Of a stretch of DNA of 64,000 nucleotides, positions 19,748-29,416 are shown piece by piece (position 1 is the first letter of the stretch; each line of letters starts with the position of its first letter). The stretch is taken from assembly GCA_031264245.1 (NCBI GenBank), contig JAISEG010000002.1, positions 238,360 through 302,359 on the forward strand. The letters are read 5' to 3'. This stretch comes from Oscillospiraceae bacterium (GTDB lineage: Bacteria > Bacillota > Clostridia > Oscillospirales > JAAYOS01). Below the pieces are notes generated by a model. The model did not search any database. It saw only the letters and a list, made by a program, of their open reading frames with translations, and was not told the origin of the DNA. The translations under genes and the position numbers were made by a program.

Positions 19748-20293
19748 TTACACCGTGTCCGTAATTATATCCCTGTTTTGCACACAGTACTCTATGCCTG
19801 ACCAGAGCGTACAGATAACCATCAGCCATACCGACCCGCCGCCCACTGTGAGCGCCCCAAACAGCGCCGTTTCACGCAGCGGAATAAGCAGAATACATAT
19901 ACATACCACCTGCACAACCATCTTCACCTTGCCGGAAAAGCCCGCCGCCACCACTCTGCCCGCCGACATTGCCACGGTGCGCAGCGACGTCACGATGAAT
20001 TCCCTGGCTATAATAATTATCGCCGCCACAGCCGGAACTATTCCGCTTTCCACCAGCAAAAGAAGCGCCGTACAGATAAGCAGCTTGTCGGCGAGAGGGT
20101 CTATAAATTTCCCGAAATTCGATACCTGGTCGTATTTTCTCGCCACATAGCCGTCAAGCTTGTCGGTGGCGCTTGCGAGAATGAAAACCGCAAGCGCGAT
20201 ATACATGTGGTACGGTATCTCAAGCACATACGCGGCTATAAATACCGGAATCAGCATTATTCTCACAAGGGTTATGACATTTGCAGCCTTCAC
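19748..20293 (-). CDS. pgsA: CDP-diacylglycerol-glycerol-3-phosphate 3-phosphatidyltransferase
   Basis: 181 aa from GTG 20293, with four to six membrane segments. The CDP-alcohol phosphotransferase motif is complete: DKLDGYVAR, then G, then DPLADK (D-x2-DG-x2-AR-x8-G-x3-D-x3-D). It makes phosphatidylglycerol phosphate for membrane lipid synthesis. The start at GTG 20293 gives the family-like MKAANVITLVRIMLIP but has no good RBS. A TTG at 20347 has AGGAGG only three bases away and would add 18 non-conserved residues. Neighbours rimO and cysE run in the same direction. Confidence 0.93.
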   Translation of the reverse strand: MKAANVITLVRIMLIPVFIAAYVLEIPYHMYIALAVFILASATDKLDGYVARKYDQVSNFGKFIDPLADKLLICTALLLLVESGIVPAVAAIIIIAREFIVTSLRTVAMSAGRVVAAGFSGKVKMVVQVVCICILLIPLRETALFGALTVGGGSVWLMVICTLWSGIEYCVQNRDIITDTV

Positions 20294-20428
20294 ATCCGTT
20301 GTTGATAAGCGGGAAACACAGAAACCGCAGCTCTGTCCCCCCGGCAAATCCCTCCTAAAATAAAAATAAAATATATCCCGGCATCCCGCGCAAGGCGGCG
20401 CCCTTGAAATAAGCGGTATCCAAAGCCG

Positions 20429-21772
20429 TCATGCCCTGCCCAACAGATCCCCGTCAAGCGTTCCCTCGATAAACACCTCGCAAATTTCCCCGGTCCTCAC
20501 CGGTTCTGCGCTTTTAAAGAACACCTTGCCGTCTATGTCCGGCGCGTCGGCGTAGGTGCGCCCGAAGTAATATTCTATTATATTGTCGTAGCCCTCGCAA
20601 ATAACGTCGAACACAGCGCCGACGCACGTCTCGTTGTACTCATCCATCACCCGCTGCTGTATGCCGTACAGTATCTCCACACGCCGCGCCGTCACCTCCC
20701 CGTCCGGGATGTCCTCCATCTCAGCCGCCGGGGCGCCCTCCTCGGGCGAGAACGCGAAGAAGCCCGCGCGCTCAAGCTTGTATTCCTTCAAAAACTCGCA
20801 CAGCTCGGTAAACTCCGCCTCCCCCTCGCCCGGAAGCCCCGCGATGATGCTTGTGCGTATCCTGACCCCCTCCAGCTCGCCGCGAAGCTTATTTATCAGC
20901 TTCTTAACGCTGTCCGAGGTCGAGCGGCGGTTCATCCGCTTCAAAATCCCGTCGTTTATGTGCTGGATCGGGATGTCAAGGTAACGAAGCGCCTTGTCGT
21001 TGCGCTTGATAGCGGCGATAATTTCGTCCGTCAGCCTCTCCGGATAGAGGTAGTGCAGCCGCACCCATCTGACCTTTTCTATCGCGCAGAGCTCGTCGAG
21101 AAGCTCGGGAAGCGCCTGCCGCCCATACAGGTCGAAGCCGTAATTTGTAACGTCCTGCGCCACAAGTATCAGCTCCCTCACCCCGTTTTCCGCCAGATCC
21201 TTCGCTTCCTCCACTATGCTCTCAAGCCTCCTGCTGCGGTATCTCCCCCTCAGCGAGGGAATCACGCAGTAGGCGCAGCGGTTGTCGCAGCCCTCCGCAA
21301 TCTTTATGTGCGCGGTGTGCTCCTGCCCGGTCAAAAATCTGGCGCCCTCCTCCGGCTGGGCGTTGATGTCCCCAAAGACACAGGGATTTTTCCCCTCCGC
21401 CACCTCGTCCACCACCCTGACTATCTCGTCAAAGCTGCCGGTGCCGACCAGCGCGTCGATTTCAGGGATTTCCTTAATTATTTCCTCCCTGTAGCGCTCG
21501 CTTAAACAGCCGCAGACAATGATTTTCTCCACATTTCCGCCGACGCCGTCTATTCTGTTCACCTTCTTGGCGGCGGCGATTTCAAGGATGTTTTCAATCG
21601 CCTCCGTCTTTGCGGCTTCTATAAAAGCGCAGGTGTTGATTATCACTATTTCCGCAAGCTCCGCCACCTCCAGAACCTCGTAGCCCGCGTCCATCAGCTT
21701 CCACAACATCTGCTCACTGTTTATCAAATTTTTATCGCAGCCCAGCGAAACAAGTCCAACAGTTTTTCCCAT
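20429..21772 (-). CDS. rimO: Ribosomal protein uS12 methylthiotransferase
   Basis: 447 aa radical SAM enzyme. The N-terminal MTTase domain begins VGLVSLGCDKNLINSE, with conserved Cys also in NTCAF and CGCLSERY. The radical SAM motif is CDNRCAYC (near residue 161), and a C-terminal TRAM domain follows. SLGCDKN rather than TxGCQMN points to RimO rather than MiaB. It methylthiolates an aspartate of ribosomal protein uS12 and carries two [4Fe-4S] clusters. The ATG is one base from the recX stop, so translation is coupled. Confidence 0.95.
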   Translation of the reverse strand: MGKTVGLVSLGCDKNLINSEQMLWKLMDAGYEVLEVAELAEIVIINTCAFIEAAKTEAIENILEIAAAKKVNRIDGVGGNVEKIIVCGCLSERYREEIIKEIPEIDALVGTGSFDEIVRVVDEVAEGKNPCVFGDINAQPEEGARFLTGQEHTAHIKIAEGCDNRCAYCVIPSLRGRYRSRRLESIVEEAKDLAENGVRELILVAQDVTNYGFDLYGRQALPELLDELCAIEKVRWVRLHYLYPERLTDEIIAAIKRNDKALRYLDIPIQHINDGILKRMNRRSTSDSVKKLINKLRGELEGVRIRTSIIAGLPGEGEAEFTELCEFLKEYKLERAGFFAFSPEEGAPAAEMEDIPDGEVTARRVEILYGIQQRVMDEYNETCVGAVFDVICEGYDNIIEYYFGRTYADAPDIDGKVFFKSAEPVRTGEICEVFIEGTLDGDLLGRA

Positions 21773-21773
21773 A

Positions 21774-22511
21774 TCACCCTAAGTCCTCCGCGTCAGGGGA
21801 CAGCTCCCCGCCGTCCTCCCGAATAATTTCGTTAATCACCCCGCGTATCTCCGAATAGTCGAAGCCCCGGCGCATCAGTCCGCCGGTAAGCCGCTGAATT
21901 TCCTTCCTGTCCAGCTCCCCGCGCCTTTTCAGCCTGATAAATTCCCGTATTTTCATCTCCGGCGAGTCCAGCTCCTCCAACGCTTCGTCTGCGTATTCCC
22001 TCGCGATTCCGCGGAACAGAAGCTCGCTTCGTATCCTTCTCTCACCCCAGCCCCGCTCCGCCCTGTCCCTGGCGAAGAGCGCCGCGTAATCCCTGTCGTC
22101 CAGCGCCCGCAGCTTTTCCATCCTGTCCGCCGCGTACTCGCAAACCGTTTCGTCGTACCCCTTCCTCAGCATCCTCTCAATGAGCATTTTTCTCGACATG
22201 GCGCGGGTCGCCAGGCTCTTCACCGCAAAGGCAAGCTCTCTGGCGGCGACGGTATCCATAAGCCCGAAATACTCCTGTTCATTCAGGGTATACCCGGTTA
22301 TATCGGCAAAATATTCGGCAGCGGCTTCGGTTAAAAGCTCGTAGGTATAGCTTTCGCCGCCAGCCTTGCCGCCAATCTCCTCACAGCGTATCACAAGCCG
22401 TGTCTTTATATCAACGCCGCCGGATTCTTTCCCGCCGCCGTCCGGAGTAAAAGCCTCATCCTCACCTTGACCCTCTCCGACCGCGGACACTACTGTGTAT
22501 AATACGCTCAT
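21774..22511 (-). CDS. recX: RecX family regulator of RecA
   Basis: 245 aa, rich in Arg, Glu and Leu, with tandem three-helix repeats typical of RecX ([22 protein letters not shown], then [26 protein letters not shown], split here by words). It binds RecA filaments and modulates them. It follows recA with a 4-nt ATGA overlap, the classical recA-recX arrangement, and abuts rimO by one base. The N-terminal 60 residues are acidic and poorly conserved. Confidence 0.93.
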   Translation of the reverse strand: MSVLYTVVSAVGEGQGEDEAFTPDGGGKESGGVDIKTRLVIRCEEIGGKAGGESYTYELLTEAAAEYFADITGYTLNEQEYFGLMDTVAARELAFAVKSLATRAMSRKMLIERMLRKGYDETVCEYAADRMEKLRALDDRDYAALFARDRAERGWGERRIRSELLFRGIAREYADEALEELDSPEMKIREFIRLKRRGELDRKEIQRLTGGLMRRGFDYSEIRGVINEIIREDGGELSPDAEDLG

Positions 22512-23629
22512 TTTTCCTCATCATCATCCTTGTCGTCGTTGTCAAAATCCTCCGCGGTAACAGCCACAGGCGTAGCACTGGAGGTGATTTTTGACACCGC
22601 CGCCGTCTTGGCAGGCTTCTTTGACTTGACCTTTGACAGCAGCGACGGATCCTCCGCAACAGCCTGGCGTATCCGCTTTTCAAGGCTTTCCATAAGCTCG
22701 GGGTTTCCTGAAAGGTAGGTCTTGGCGTTGTCGCGCCCCTGACCTATCCTTTCCTCGTCTATACTGAACCACGAGCCGCTCTTTACGACCTGACCGCAGA
22801 GCACTCCCAGGTCGATAAGCTCCCCCTCCCGCGAGATGCCCTCGCCGAACATGATGTCGAACTCACCCTCTTTAAACGGGGGCGCCATCTTATTTTTTGT
22901 CACCTTGGCGCGGGTGCGGGTGCCGATATTCTGCGTACCCGACTTTATCCATTCGCTCCTGCGTATGTCGATACGCACGCTCGCGTAAAATTTCAGCGCC
23001 TTGCCGCCGGTCGTCACCTCGTTTGAGCCGTAGGTGATGCCGATCTTTTCACGAAGCTGGTTTATAAATATGACGGCGCAGTTTGACTTGGAGATAAACC
23101 CGGCAAGCTTCCTCAGCGCCTGGGACATGAGCCTGGCGTGCAGACCGACAAAGGAATCGCCCATAGCTCCCTCGATTTCAGATTTGGGAACCAGCGCCGC
23201 CACCGAGTCGATGACCACCACCTCGACCACTCCGCTTCGAACAAGCGCCTCGGTTATCTCAAGTCCCTGTTCGCCGGTATCCGGCTGCGAAATCAGCAGG
23301 TTGTCAATGTCAACCCCCAGCGCCGCCGCGTATTCGGGGTCAAGGGCGTGCTCGGCGTCAATAAACGCGACTTCCCCGCCCGCCTTTTGCGCCTGGGCGA
23401 TAATGTGCAGCGAGAGGGTCGTCTTGCCCGAGGCCTCGGGACCGTAAATTTCAATTATCCTGCCCTTCGGTATCCCTCCGATACCCAGCGCCAAGTCAAG
23501 TGTAAGGGAGCCTGTGGGTATGGCGCTTACCACCATCTCACTTCTCTCTCCCAGCCGCATGACCGCGTTTTTTCCATATTGCTTTTCAATGTTGGCAAGC
23601 GTGGTCTCAAGCGCCTTTTTCTTGTCCAT
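22508..23629 (-). CDS. recA: Recombinase RecA
   Basis: 373 aa. Walker [10 protein letters not shown] (about 65-73), the Walker B region [13 protein letters not shown], loop L1 and L2 regions ([19 protein letters not shown] and [16 protein letters not shown]), and a Lys/Asp/Glu-rich C-terminal tail. It catalyses strand exchange and activates LexA self-cleavage. GGAG lies seven bases before the ATG. It has its own strong promoter with a LexA-box-like palindrome, so SOS control is likely. Confidence 0.98.
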   Translation of the reverse strand: MDKKKALETTLANIEKQYGKNAVMRLGERSEMVVSAIPTGSLTLDLALGIGGIPKGRIIEIYGPEASGKTTLSLHIIAQAQKAGGEVAFIDAEHALDPEYAAALGVDIDNLLISQPDTGEQGLEITEALVRSGVVEVVVIDSVAALVPKSEIEGAMGDSFVGLHARLMSQALRKLAGFISKSNCAVIFINQLREKIGITYGSNEVTTGGKALKFYASVRIDIRRSEWIKSGTQNIGTRTRAKVTKNKMAPPFKEGEFDIMFGEGISREGELIDLGVLCGQVVKSGSWFSIDEERIGQGRDNAKTYLSGNPELMESLEKRIRQAVAEDPSLLSKVKSKKPAKTAAVSKITSSATPVAVTAEDFDNDDKDDDEEK

Positions 23630-23703
23630 AAATTCGCTCCGTTTCTGTTTTTAATATCAAAGTTGAGTGGTGAAATTATCAAGCCCTCGGAATTTCTGCC
23701 ACA

Positions 23704-23732
23704 ATCATATCATACGTACGTTTGCTTGTCAA
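23704..23732 (-). promoter_or_regulatory. recA promoter with LexA-like box
   Basis: On the minus strand TTGACA (23727-23732), a 17-base spacer and TATGAT (23704-23709). Inside the spacer lies CAAACGTACGTATG (23711-23724), an imperfect palindrome close to the Gram-positive SOS box CGAACATATGTTCG. The -35 overlaps the stop codon of prmC. Confidence 0.7.
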
Positions 23733-24586
23733 ACAAGAATACACTTTATCACCCGTTCTATTCCGGACATGTCGTTATGTACCGTGATCTCCGAATACCC
23801 GTTTTTATCCAGCAGCTGTACTATCCGCTCCGCCTGCCCTATCCCGCACTCAAATATAAGGCAGCCGCCCTTTTTCAGCACATGCTTAAAGCCCTTTGCT
23901 ATTGAAATGAAGAAATCCAGCCCGTCCTCCCCGCCGTCAAGCGCTATCACAGGCTCGAAATTCTTCACCGAAATATCCAGCCCGAATATGTCCCCGCTCG
24001 GTATGTACGGCGGGTTTGCCACTATCATATCAAACTGCCCTATGGATATCGAAGCCGGACGCAGCGCGTCCACCACAACGCACGCCGCCTGTGTGCTCAG
24101 GGTGTGCCGCCGGATGTTTCCCCTCGCCACACTGAGCGCCTTACCGGATATGTCCCCCAAAATAAGCTTGCTGTCCTTCACCGCAAGCGCGATGGAAACG
24201 CCGACGCAGCCGCTCCCCGTACACAGGTCGAGTATCCTCGGCTCCCCAAACCCCTTCGCCGCTTCTATCGCCGTCTCGCAGAGCAGCTCGGTGTCCGGTC
24301 TTGGCACCAGCACATTTTCGTCTATGTCGAAGGTGTGCCCCATGAACTCCCACTCGCCTATCACATACGCGAGAGGCTCGCCCAAAAGCCGCCTTTCAAG
24401 CAAAGCTCCCGACTCCCGCTCCACATATTCAGGCACATAGACACGCGCGGATTTGAAGAAATCCTCCTTGCTCTTCCCTGCGGCATAGCAAACGATCTCG
24501 CGCGCCTCCAGCGACGGCTGTAAAACATTTTCCTTTACAAGCACACGCCTTATGTCAAGATATAAATCATTGTAAGTCCTTGGCAT
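23729..24586 (-). CDS. prmC: Peptide chain release factor N5-glutamine methyltransferase
   Basis: 285 aa. An N-terminal helical domain that recognises release factors is followed by a Rossmann SAM domain with ILDLCTGSGCVGVSIAL (SAM loop) and the catalytic NPPY motif (ANPPYIP, near residue 189). It methylates the GGQ glutamine of RF1 and RF2. AAGGAGAT lies about seven bases before the ATG. It follows the DUF1385 gene by 44 nt, a frequent Clostridia pairing; prfA is not in this window. Confidence 0.95.
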   Translation of the reverse strand: MPRTYNDLYLDIRRVLVKENVLQPSLEAREIVCYAAGKSKEDFFKSARVYVPEYVERESGALLERRLLGEPLAYVIGEWEFMGHTFDIDENVLVPRPDTELLCETAIEAAKGFGEPRILDLCTGSGCVGVSIALAVKDSKLILGDISGKALSVARGNIRRHTLSTQAACVVVDALRPASISIGQFDMIVANPPYIPSGDIFGLDISVKNFEPVIALDGGEDGLDFFISIAKGFKHVLKKGGCLIFECGIGQAERIVQLLDKNGYSEITVHNDMSGIERVIKCILV

Positions 24587-24630
24587 AGCCCATCTCCTTC
24601 AACGCCGCAAGCTCTGTAAAGCGATATGCC

Positions 24631-25578
24631 TTACCACCTGTCGCTGCCCTCTTCCTCCGGGATAACCAGCCTCAGCGCCTCTATCGCCACCTCGATCATC
24701 GAGTCGTCAGGCTCGTTTGTGGTAAGCTTCTGCATCAGCATACCCGGCTTTCGCAGCGCCCTCGAAAGTGAATTGTTATACCTTCCCACTATCCGGTTGA
24801 ATTCGTAGCTTATAGCTACCACCACCGGCAGCAGCAGCAGTCTCAGCGCCGCGCGTATAAGCGGATTTGACCAGGAAACAAAGGAAAACAGCAGTATGCT
24901 GACTATCATCACCACAAACAGAAAGCTTGTGCCGCATCTGGGGTGCTCGCGGGGCTTTGTTCTCACGTTTTCAACCGTCAACTCCTCCCCCGCCTCGTAG
25001 CAGTATATCGTCTTGTGCTCCGCGCCGTGGTAGGAGAATACCCTCTTCATCTCGTTCAGCCTCGACACGAGAACTAAATACAGCACAAACAGCAATATCC
25101 TTATCCCGCCCTCGATCAGATTCCGTACAAAGCCCGACCCGGCTATGCCTTCAAAAAAGCCCGCGAGAAAGGTCGGAAGCAGGATAAACAGCCCGATGGG
25201 CAAAAGCATACCCAGTGCCACGGCTATCCCCATCATTATGCCGTCGGCGGTTTTTTTGCTGAAATGCTTCTCCACCCACATGTCGAATTTGGAGGCTTCC
25301 TCCTCCTCCGGAAAGAAATCCGCCGAATAGAGCAGCGCCTTGACCCCGGTGACCAGCGAATCGAAGAAGTTGACCGCGCCGCGGATAAAGGGAAGACCCA
25401 GCACAGGATACCTCTCCTTTATCAGCTTCACCTCCTTGACGTCGGACACCACTCCGCCGTCCGGAGTCCTTATCACCACCGAATATTTCCCAGGTCCTCT
25501 CATCATTATCCCCTCGATGAGGGCCTGCCCGCCTATAGTTGTTTGAAACCTGCCGGTTTCTTTACTTTTTTCCGTCAT
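24631..25578 (-). CDS. DUF1385 family membrane protein (YqhQ-like)
   Basis: 315 aa. It opens with TTIGGQALIEGIMMRGP, the hallmark of the DUF1385 family, and has four or more membrane segments (two near 120-175, two near 230-265) with HGAEHKTIYCYE and HPRCGTSFLF between them. Conserved His, Glu and Cys in these loops suggest metal binding. The molecular function is not established. It is co-directional with prmC, consistent with the usual neighbourhood of this family near release-factor genes. Confidence 0.9.
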   Translation of the reverse strand: MTEKSKETGRFQTTIGGQALIEGIMMRGPGKYSVVIRTPDGGVVSDVKEVKLIKERYPVLGLPFIRGAVNFFDSLVTGVKALLYSADFFPEEEEASKFDMWVEKHFSKKTADGIMMGIAVALGMLLPIGLFILLPTFLAGFFEGIAGSGFVRNLIEGGIRILLFVLYLVLVSRLNEMKRVFSYHGAEHKTIYCYEAGEELTVENVRTKPREHPRCGTSFLFVVMIVSILLFSFVSWSNPLIRAALRLLLLPVVVAISYEFNRIVGRYNNSLSRALRKPGMLMQKLTTNEPDDSMIEVAIEALRLVIPEEEGSDRW

Positions 25579-25642
25579 TATACCGTTCCTTACGTTATTT
25601 TATTATGAACTGGGGAGCCTTATCATAATTTTACCCCGTATA

Positions 25643-27064
25643 TTACCCGCTTATCACCCTTGGCAGCCTCACCGTCACCGTCGTTCCTTCTCCCACCGTG
25701 CTCTCTATCAGCAGCTCGCCGTCGTGCATCTCCACTATCTCGTTCGACACCGCAAGCCCGATCCCGCTTCCGCGGCCCTGGGTAGCCCCTTTGTAGAACT
25801 TTTGCTTTACATAGGGCAGATCCTCCTCGGGAATACCGCCGCCGTAGTCGGTGACCATTATATTCACATACTCGCCGTCATACCTTGTGCAGGCGTCGAT
25901 TCGCCCCCCGCCGCCGCCATGCTTCGCGGCGTTGTCTATAATATTGAAGAACACCTGCTTTAGCCGTTCGGCGTCCCCCGTTATCTCGGGAAGCTCGCCC
26001 TCGGAGGTATATTTCAGCGTAATGCCCTCCTTTTTGAGCGTCTCCATGTATACAAATATAACCTCTTCAAATTCGGCGGCGACGTCCACCCGCTGCATGT
26101 GAAGCTTCAGCCGCCCGCTGTCCATCATGGTAAACTCCAAAAGCTGCTCAACAAGCTTCGTCAGCCTTGTCGCCTCCTTCATCATCACATCGACACCTTT
26201 TCTCATCTCCTCCGGCTCCTCCATGTACATGATGGTCTCCCCCCATCCGGAGATTGCGGTCAGCGGCGTCCTCAGCTCGTGTGAAACCGAAGCGATAAAG
26301 TCGTTTTTGATCTTTTCCGAATTGCTTATCTCCACCGACATGTTGTTTATAGTGTCGCACAGCTCCCCGATTTCGTCCACATACGACTTTTCAATTATCG
26401 CGCCGTAGCTGCCCTTCGCTATTTTTTTTGCTATTTCGTTTACTTCACGTATCGGATTGACTATGGAGCGGATAAAGAACATATTCGATGTAAAAACAAA
26501 CGCTATGATGACAGCTCCGGCTATAAACGCGATAAAGAGCATGCTTCGCACCTGCCTGTCCACCAGCCGCAGGGTCGTCACGTATCTCACCGCGCCGACT
26601 ATCTGGTGGTTGCCAAACATCATCGGGCTTGATACCGCCATTATCTTCTCTCCCGTCTCGGGGTCCGCTCCGGTCCAGGTGTAGGTCTCACCCAGCTCGA
26701 GCGCGTTTGTCACATCCGGAGAATTCGGACGTATACCCGCGACAAGCCCGGAGGAGGACACCGTTATCCGTCCGGCGCTGTTTAAAAACTGGAGCTCCAG
26801 CTTATTTTTTTCCTCAAAGCCTTCCGCGTATCTTGTCGAGCTTGTCAGGTATTCGGAGGAACTGCTGCTCAAATAGTTGCTGAAAAACTTCGCTGTGCTC
26901 TGCGCCTTCTGTTCAAGGATGGTCTGGGTGTTGCTGTAATAATAGCTTGTCATCGCTATGGTAAAAGAAAATATGGCAAATGTAAGTATGATAATCACAG
27001 GTACCAGGATATTGATTGCCCAGCGCGCTTTTATCCCGGTTCTGCGCCTGCCTTCCGCCGCCAT
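25643..27064 (-). CDS. Sensor histidine kinase
   Basis: 473 aa. TM1 (about 15-40), an extracytoplasmic sensor loop of about 135 aa, TM2 (about 180-200) and a HAMP domain follow in order. HisKA has the phospho-acceptor in SVSHELRTPL (near residue 262), and HATPase has N (FFNIIDNAAKHGG), G1 (DYGGGIPEED) and G2 (GRGSGIGLAV) boxes. It phosphorylates the response regulator encoded 55 nt upstream in the same operon. The domain plan is like PhoR/WalK, but no PAS domain is obvious. The signal is unknown; the lipoprotein encoded first in the operon may take part. Confidence 0.94.
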   Translation of the reverse strand: MAAEGRRRTGIKARWAINILVPVIIILTFAIFSFTIAMTSYYYSNTQTILEQKAQSTAKFFSNYLSSSSSEYLTSSTRYAEGFEEKNKLELQFLNSAGRITVSSSGLVAGIRPNSPDVTNALELGETYTWTGADPETGEKIMAVSSPMMFGNHQIVGAVRYVTTLRLVDRQVRSMLFIAFIAGAVIIAFVFTSNMFFIRSIVNPIREVNEIAKKIAKGSYGAIIEKSYVDEIGELCDTINNMSVEISNSEKIKNDFIASVSHELRTPLTAISGWGETIMYMEEPEEMRKGVDVMMKEATRLTKLVEQLLEFTMMDSGRLKLHMQRVDVAAEFEEVIFVYMETLKKEGITLKYTSEGELPEITGDAERLKQVFFNIIDNAAKHGGGGGRIDACTRYDGEYVNIMVTDYGGGIPEEDLPYVKQKFYKGATQGRGSGIGLAVSNEIVEMHDGELLIESTVGEGTTVTVRLPRVISG

Positions 27065-27119
27065 TTACAGCACCCCCTTCTCAAACCTTGTACAGTGATT
27101 TCGCACTCCGCGCTTTACG

Positions 27120-27806
27120 TCAGCTTCCCCACTTATATCCGTAGCCCCAAACCGTCGTTATATATTCCGGCGCGGTCGGGTCGTCCTCGATTTTCATTCT
27201 CAGCCTTCTGATGTTGACGTCCACTATCTTGAGCTCTCCGAAATAGTCCCTGCCCCAAACCTGGTTCAATATCTCCTCCCGGGACAGCGCCTTTGCGGGA
27301 TTCTCCATAAACAGCTTTATGACCGAATATTCCACCTGTGTCAGCCTTATCCTCACGCCGGATTTGTCCAGCGTCCTGTTTTCAAGGTTGAGTATCAGGT
27401 CGCCGCTCTTTATCTCATTTGACGACGCCCCGTCCTCGATGCCGACTCTCCTGCATACGGCGTCTATCCTCGCTATCAGCTCGGTCGGAGAAAACGGCTT
27501 GGTTATGTAGTCGTCCGCGCCGGTCATAAGCCCCGTCACCTTGTCCAGCTCCTGCGCCCGCGCCGTGAGCATTATAACTCCGATATTCATATTCTTGACC
27601 CGTATCCGCCTGCAAACCTCAAAGCCGTCGATATCCGGCAGCATTATGTCGAGAAGGGCGACGGATATGTCCGGGTTTTCATTCAGCTTTTTCAGCGCTT
27701 CCTCCCCGGTCTCAGCCTCGATTATTTCATAGCCCGCGCGCTTCAGATTTACAACGACAAAGCCCCGTATGCTCGCTTCATCCTCTAAAACCAATATTTT
27801 TCTCAT
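27120..27806 (-). CDS. OmpR-family response regulator
   Basis: 228 aa. The receiver has acidic pair E8-D9, phospho-acceptor D53 (ALLDIMLPD), the conserved Thr of MLTAR and Lys in ITKPF. The C-terminal winged helix ends TTVWGYGYKW, as in OmpR/PhoB proteins. The ATG at 27806 has GGGAGAG eight bases ahead and overlaps the upstream lipoprotein stop by 4 nt; the longer frame from 27830 is unlikely. Partner of the adjacent kinase. Confidence 0.95.
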   Translation of the reverse strand: MRKILVLEDEASIRGFVVVNLKRAGYEIIEAETGEEALKKLNENPDISVALLDIMLPDIDGFEVCRRIRVKNMNIGVIMLTARAQELDKVTGLMTGADDYITKPFSPTELIARIDAVCRRVGIEDGASSNEIKSGDLILNLENRTLDKSGVRIRLTQVEYSVIKLFMENPAKALSREEILNQVWGRDYFGELKIVDVNIRRLRMKIEDDPTAPEYITTVWGYGYKWGS

Positions 27807-29182
27807 GGCGTCAACTCTCCCGTCGTCCATTCTGTCTGTATAAGCCTAAACGATTCCATGACCGTATTTTTTGTAATGCTGTATCTGCCGGTGCCGGTCG
27901 GCGGCAGCTTGTTAAGCTTCGCGCTGTACAGGGTAGAGGGTCTCAGCTCAATCATGGATGGACTGGATATCAAAAACCTGTCGTCAAGCGTGCTTCTGTC
28001 CGCCCTGTTGTCGCCGGTAAGCGTATATATGGTGAGCAGATCCACAGGCTCGTACCCATCCCGTACCAGCGTAAATACTATCGTTCGTTCCCCGCTCACG
28101 CTGTCCCTTCTGTCAAACGCAACATTTTCCTTCCACACCTGCGGTATTATGAAGTACCAGCCGTCGGCGCTGTTGTGGTATGTCTGCATGACCTCGGTCG
28201 CCTCTCCGTTTATGTCGTAGTCGATCCATGACACCTTGCGGAACTGCTCGCCGGATTTTTTCCCCTCATAGTCCGGCACAACAATAAGCTGCGGAATATC
28301 CAACGCTCCGTCGCCGTTTATATCGCCTCCGTTCAGGGTGTACTGGCGAATTATATGCCTGCTCATACCCGTCTCCTCGTCGAGAAGGATGTTTACAAGC
28401 TCATCCCTTCTAAACGCGCAGATATCTACCACAAGGTCGGTCTTGCCCAGTATACCCGAAATAAACATTGCGGGGGTGCCGTCGCTCAAATAGCCCGCCC
28501 TCATCCGCTTCAACGAATCGGTGGACTGTGACAGCTCGGTTTTGTAGGCAAGCTCCAGCTCCCCGCTGTCCGCTTCCCACTTGTATACCTCAAGCGCGCC
28601 CGCCTGTTCCTCGGCGTTGTGCCTGGCAATTATCAGCTCCGAACGGTTTATCCCCCTTATATCAAAAACCGAAAAGCCGGAGTATGTGCTGGACAGCATT
28701 TGTGTAAGCTTGTCCTCCTCAAAGGACAGCACATGCAGCGCCTTCGGTATCCCGCTGCCAAGGGAGCAGCCGATCACCAGCTCACGAATACCGTTGCCGG
28801 TCAAGTCCATATAGCTCACCGTGTCAAAGGAGGTTCCGCTCATTTCATACTCCGCCTTTGGCACAAATACCCCGCCTGTCTTGCTGAATATCACAAGCTT
28901 GAGCGGAAGCTCCCTTGAGGTGCGGAGGAATATTATAGCCTCCTCCTCATCGTCTCCGTCGAGATCAAACAGCTGAACCGACTGTCTGTTTTCCCCCGAA
29001 ACAGGCGCGGAGAACTCCCCGCCCAGGTCTAAAAGCTTGTCTATCTCGCCTTGAAGCTGGTCAATTATAGCGGCGGTTTTTGGCGGCGCCAAAAGGCTGG
29101 CGGTGTCGGTTGTGACAAAACCGCAACCGCCTATGCAGAAAATTATACATATTATAATTAAAATAAAAGCCGTCTTTTTCAT
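27803..29182 (-). CDS. Lipoprotein with FG-GAP/VCBS-like repeats, co-operonic with a two-component system
   Basis: About 459 aa. A lipoprotein signal (KKTAFILIIICIIFCIGGC) ends at the lipobox Cys. The mature part has several Asp-rich repeats of the integrin/VCBS type (LFDLDGDDEEEAII, YMDLTGNGIRELVIG, GGDINGDGALDIPQ), suggesting a calcium-dependent beta-propeller outside the membrane. The gene overlaps the response regulator by 4 nt and is first in the operon, so it may modulate kinase sensing. The start may be ATG 29194 or 29182; a GAGG lies next to the first and 13 bases from the second. No specific function is known. Confidence 0.85.
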   Translation of the reverse strand: MKKTAFILIIICIIFCIGGCGFVTTDTASLLAPPKTAAIIDQLQGEIDKLLDLGGEFSAPVSGENRQSVQLFDLDGDDEEEAIIFLRTSRELPLKLVIFSKTGGVFVPKAEYEMSGTSFDTVSYMDLTGNGIRELVIGCSLGSGIPKALHVLSFEEDKLTQMLSSTYSGFSVFDIRGINRSELIIARHNAEEQAGALEVYKWEADSGELELAYKTELSQSTDSLKRMRAGYLSDGTPAMFISGILGKTDLVVDICAFRRDELVNILLDEETGMSRHIIRQYTLNGGDINGDGALDIPQLIVVPDYEGKKSGEQFRKVSWIDYDINGEATEVMQTYHNSADGWYFIIPQVWKENVAFDRRDSVSGERTIVFTLVRDGYEPVDLLTIYTLTGDNRADRSTLDDRFLISSPSMIELRPSTLYSAKLNKLPPTGTGRYSITKNTVMESFRLIQTEWTTGELTP

Positions 29183-29227
29183 CTTAGCGTCCATACCTCG
29201 GCAAGCAGTGTTTTATCTTTAATCAAG

Positions 29228-29254
29228 TACAATAACCGCTTTATGGTTATTGTA
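29228..29254. promoter_or_regulatory. Perfect 10-bp inverted repeat upstream of the lipoprotein operon
   Basis: TACAATAACC, loop of seven, GGTTATTGTA. It lies 34 nt upstream of the lipoprotein start and 74 nt from the divergent -35, so it could be an operator or a leader hairpin. Confidence 0.4.
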
Positions 29255-29327
29255 TCACATTCCCCCGCATATGTATATATTTGATTGCCTTTCTCCGGCA
29301 AAGCTTTTTGTTGCTAATCTCAAATTA

Positions 29328-29356
29328 TTGACATCAAGCAAAATACTGCTTATACT
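29328..29356 (+). promoter_or_regulatory. Consensus promoter of the small membrane protein gene
   Basis: Perfect TTGACA (29328-29333), a 17-base spacer and TATACT (29351-29356). The start near 29363 leaves only a few bases before an in-frame ATG at 29369. Confidence 0.75.
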
Positions 29357-29416
29357 GATGTTGTTTCTATGGCAATGTGGTCAATAATTTTTAGATTGGA
29401 AAAAGGCTGCCTCCGT

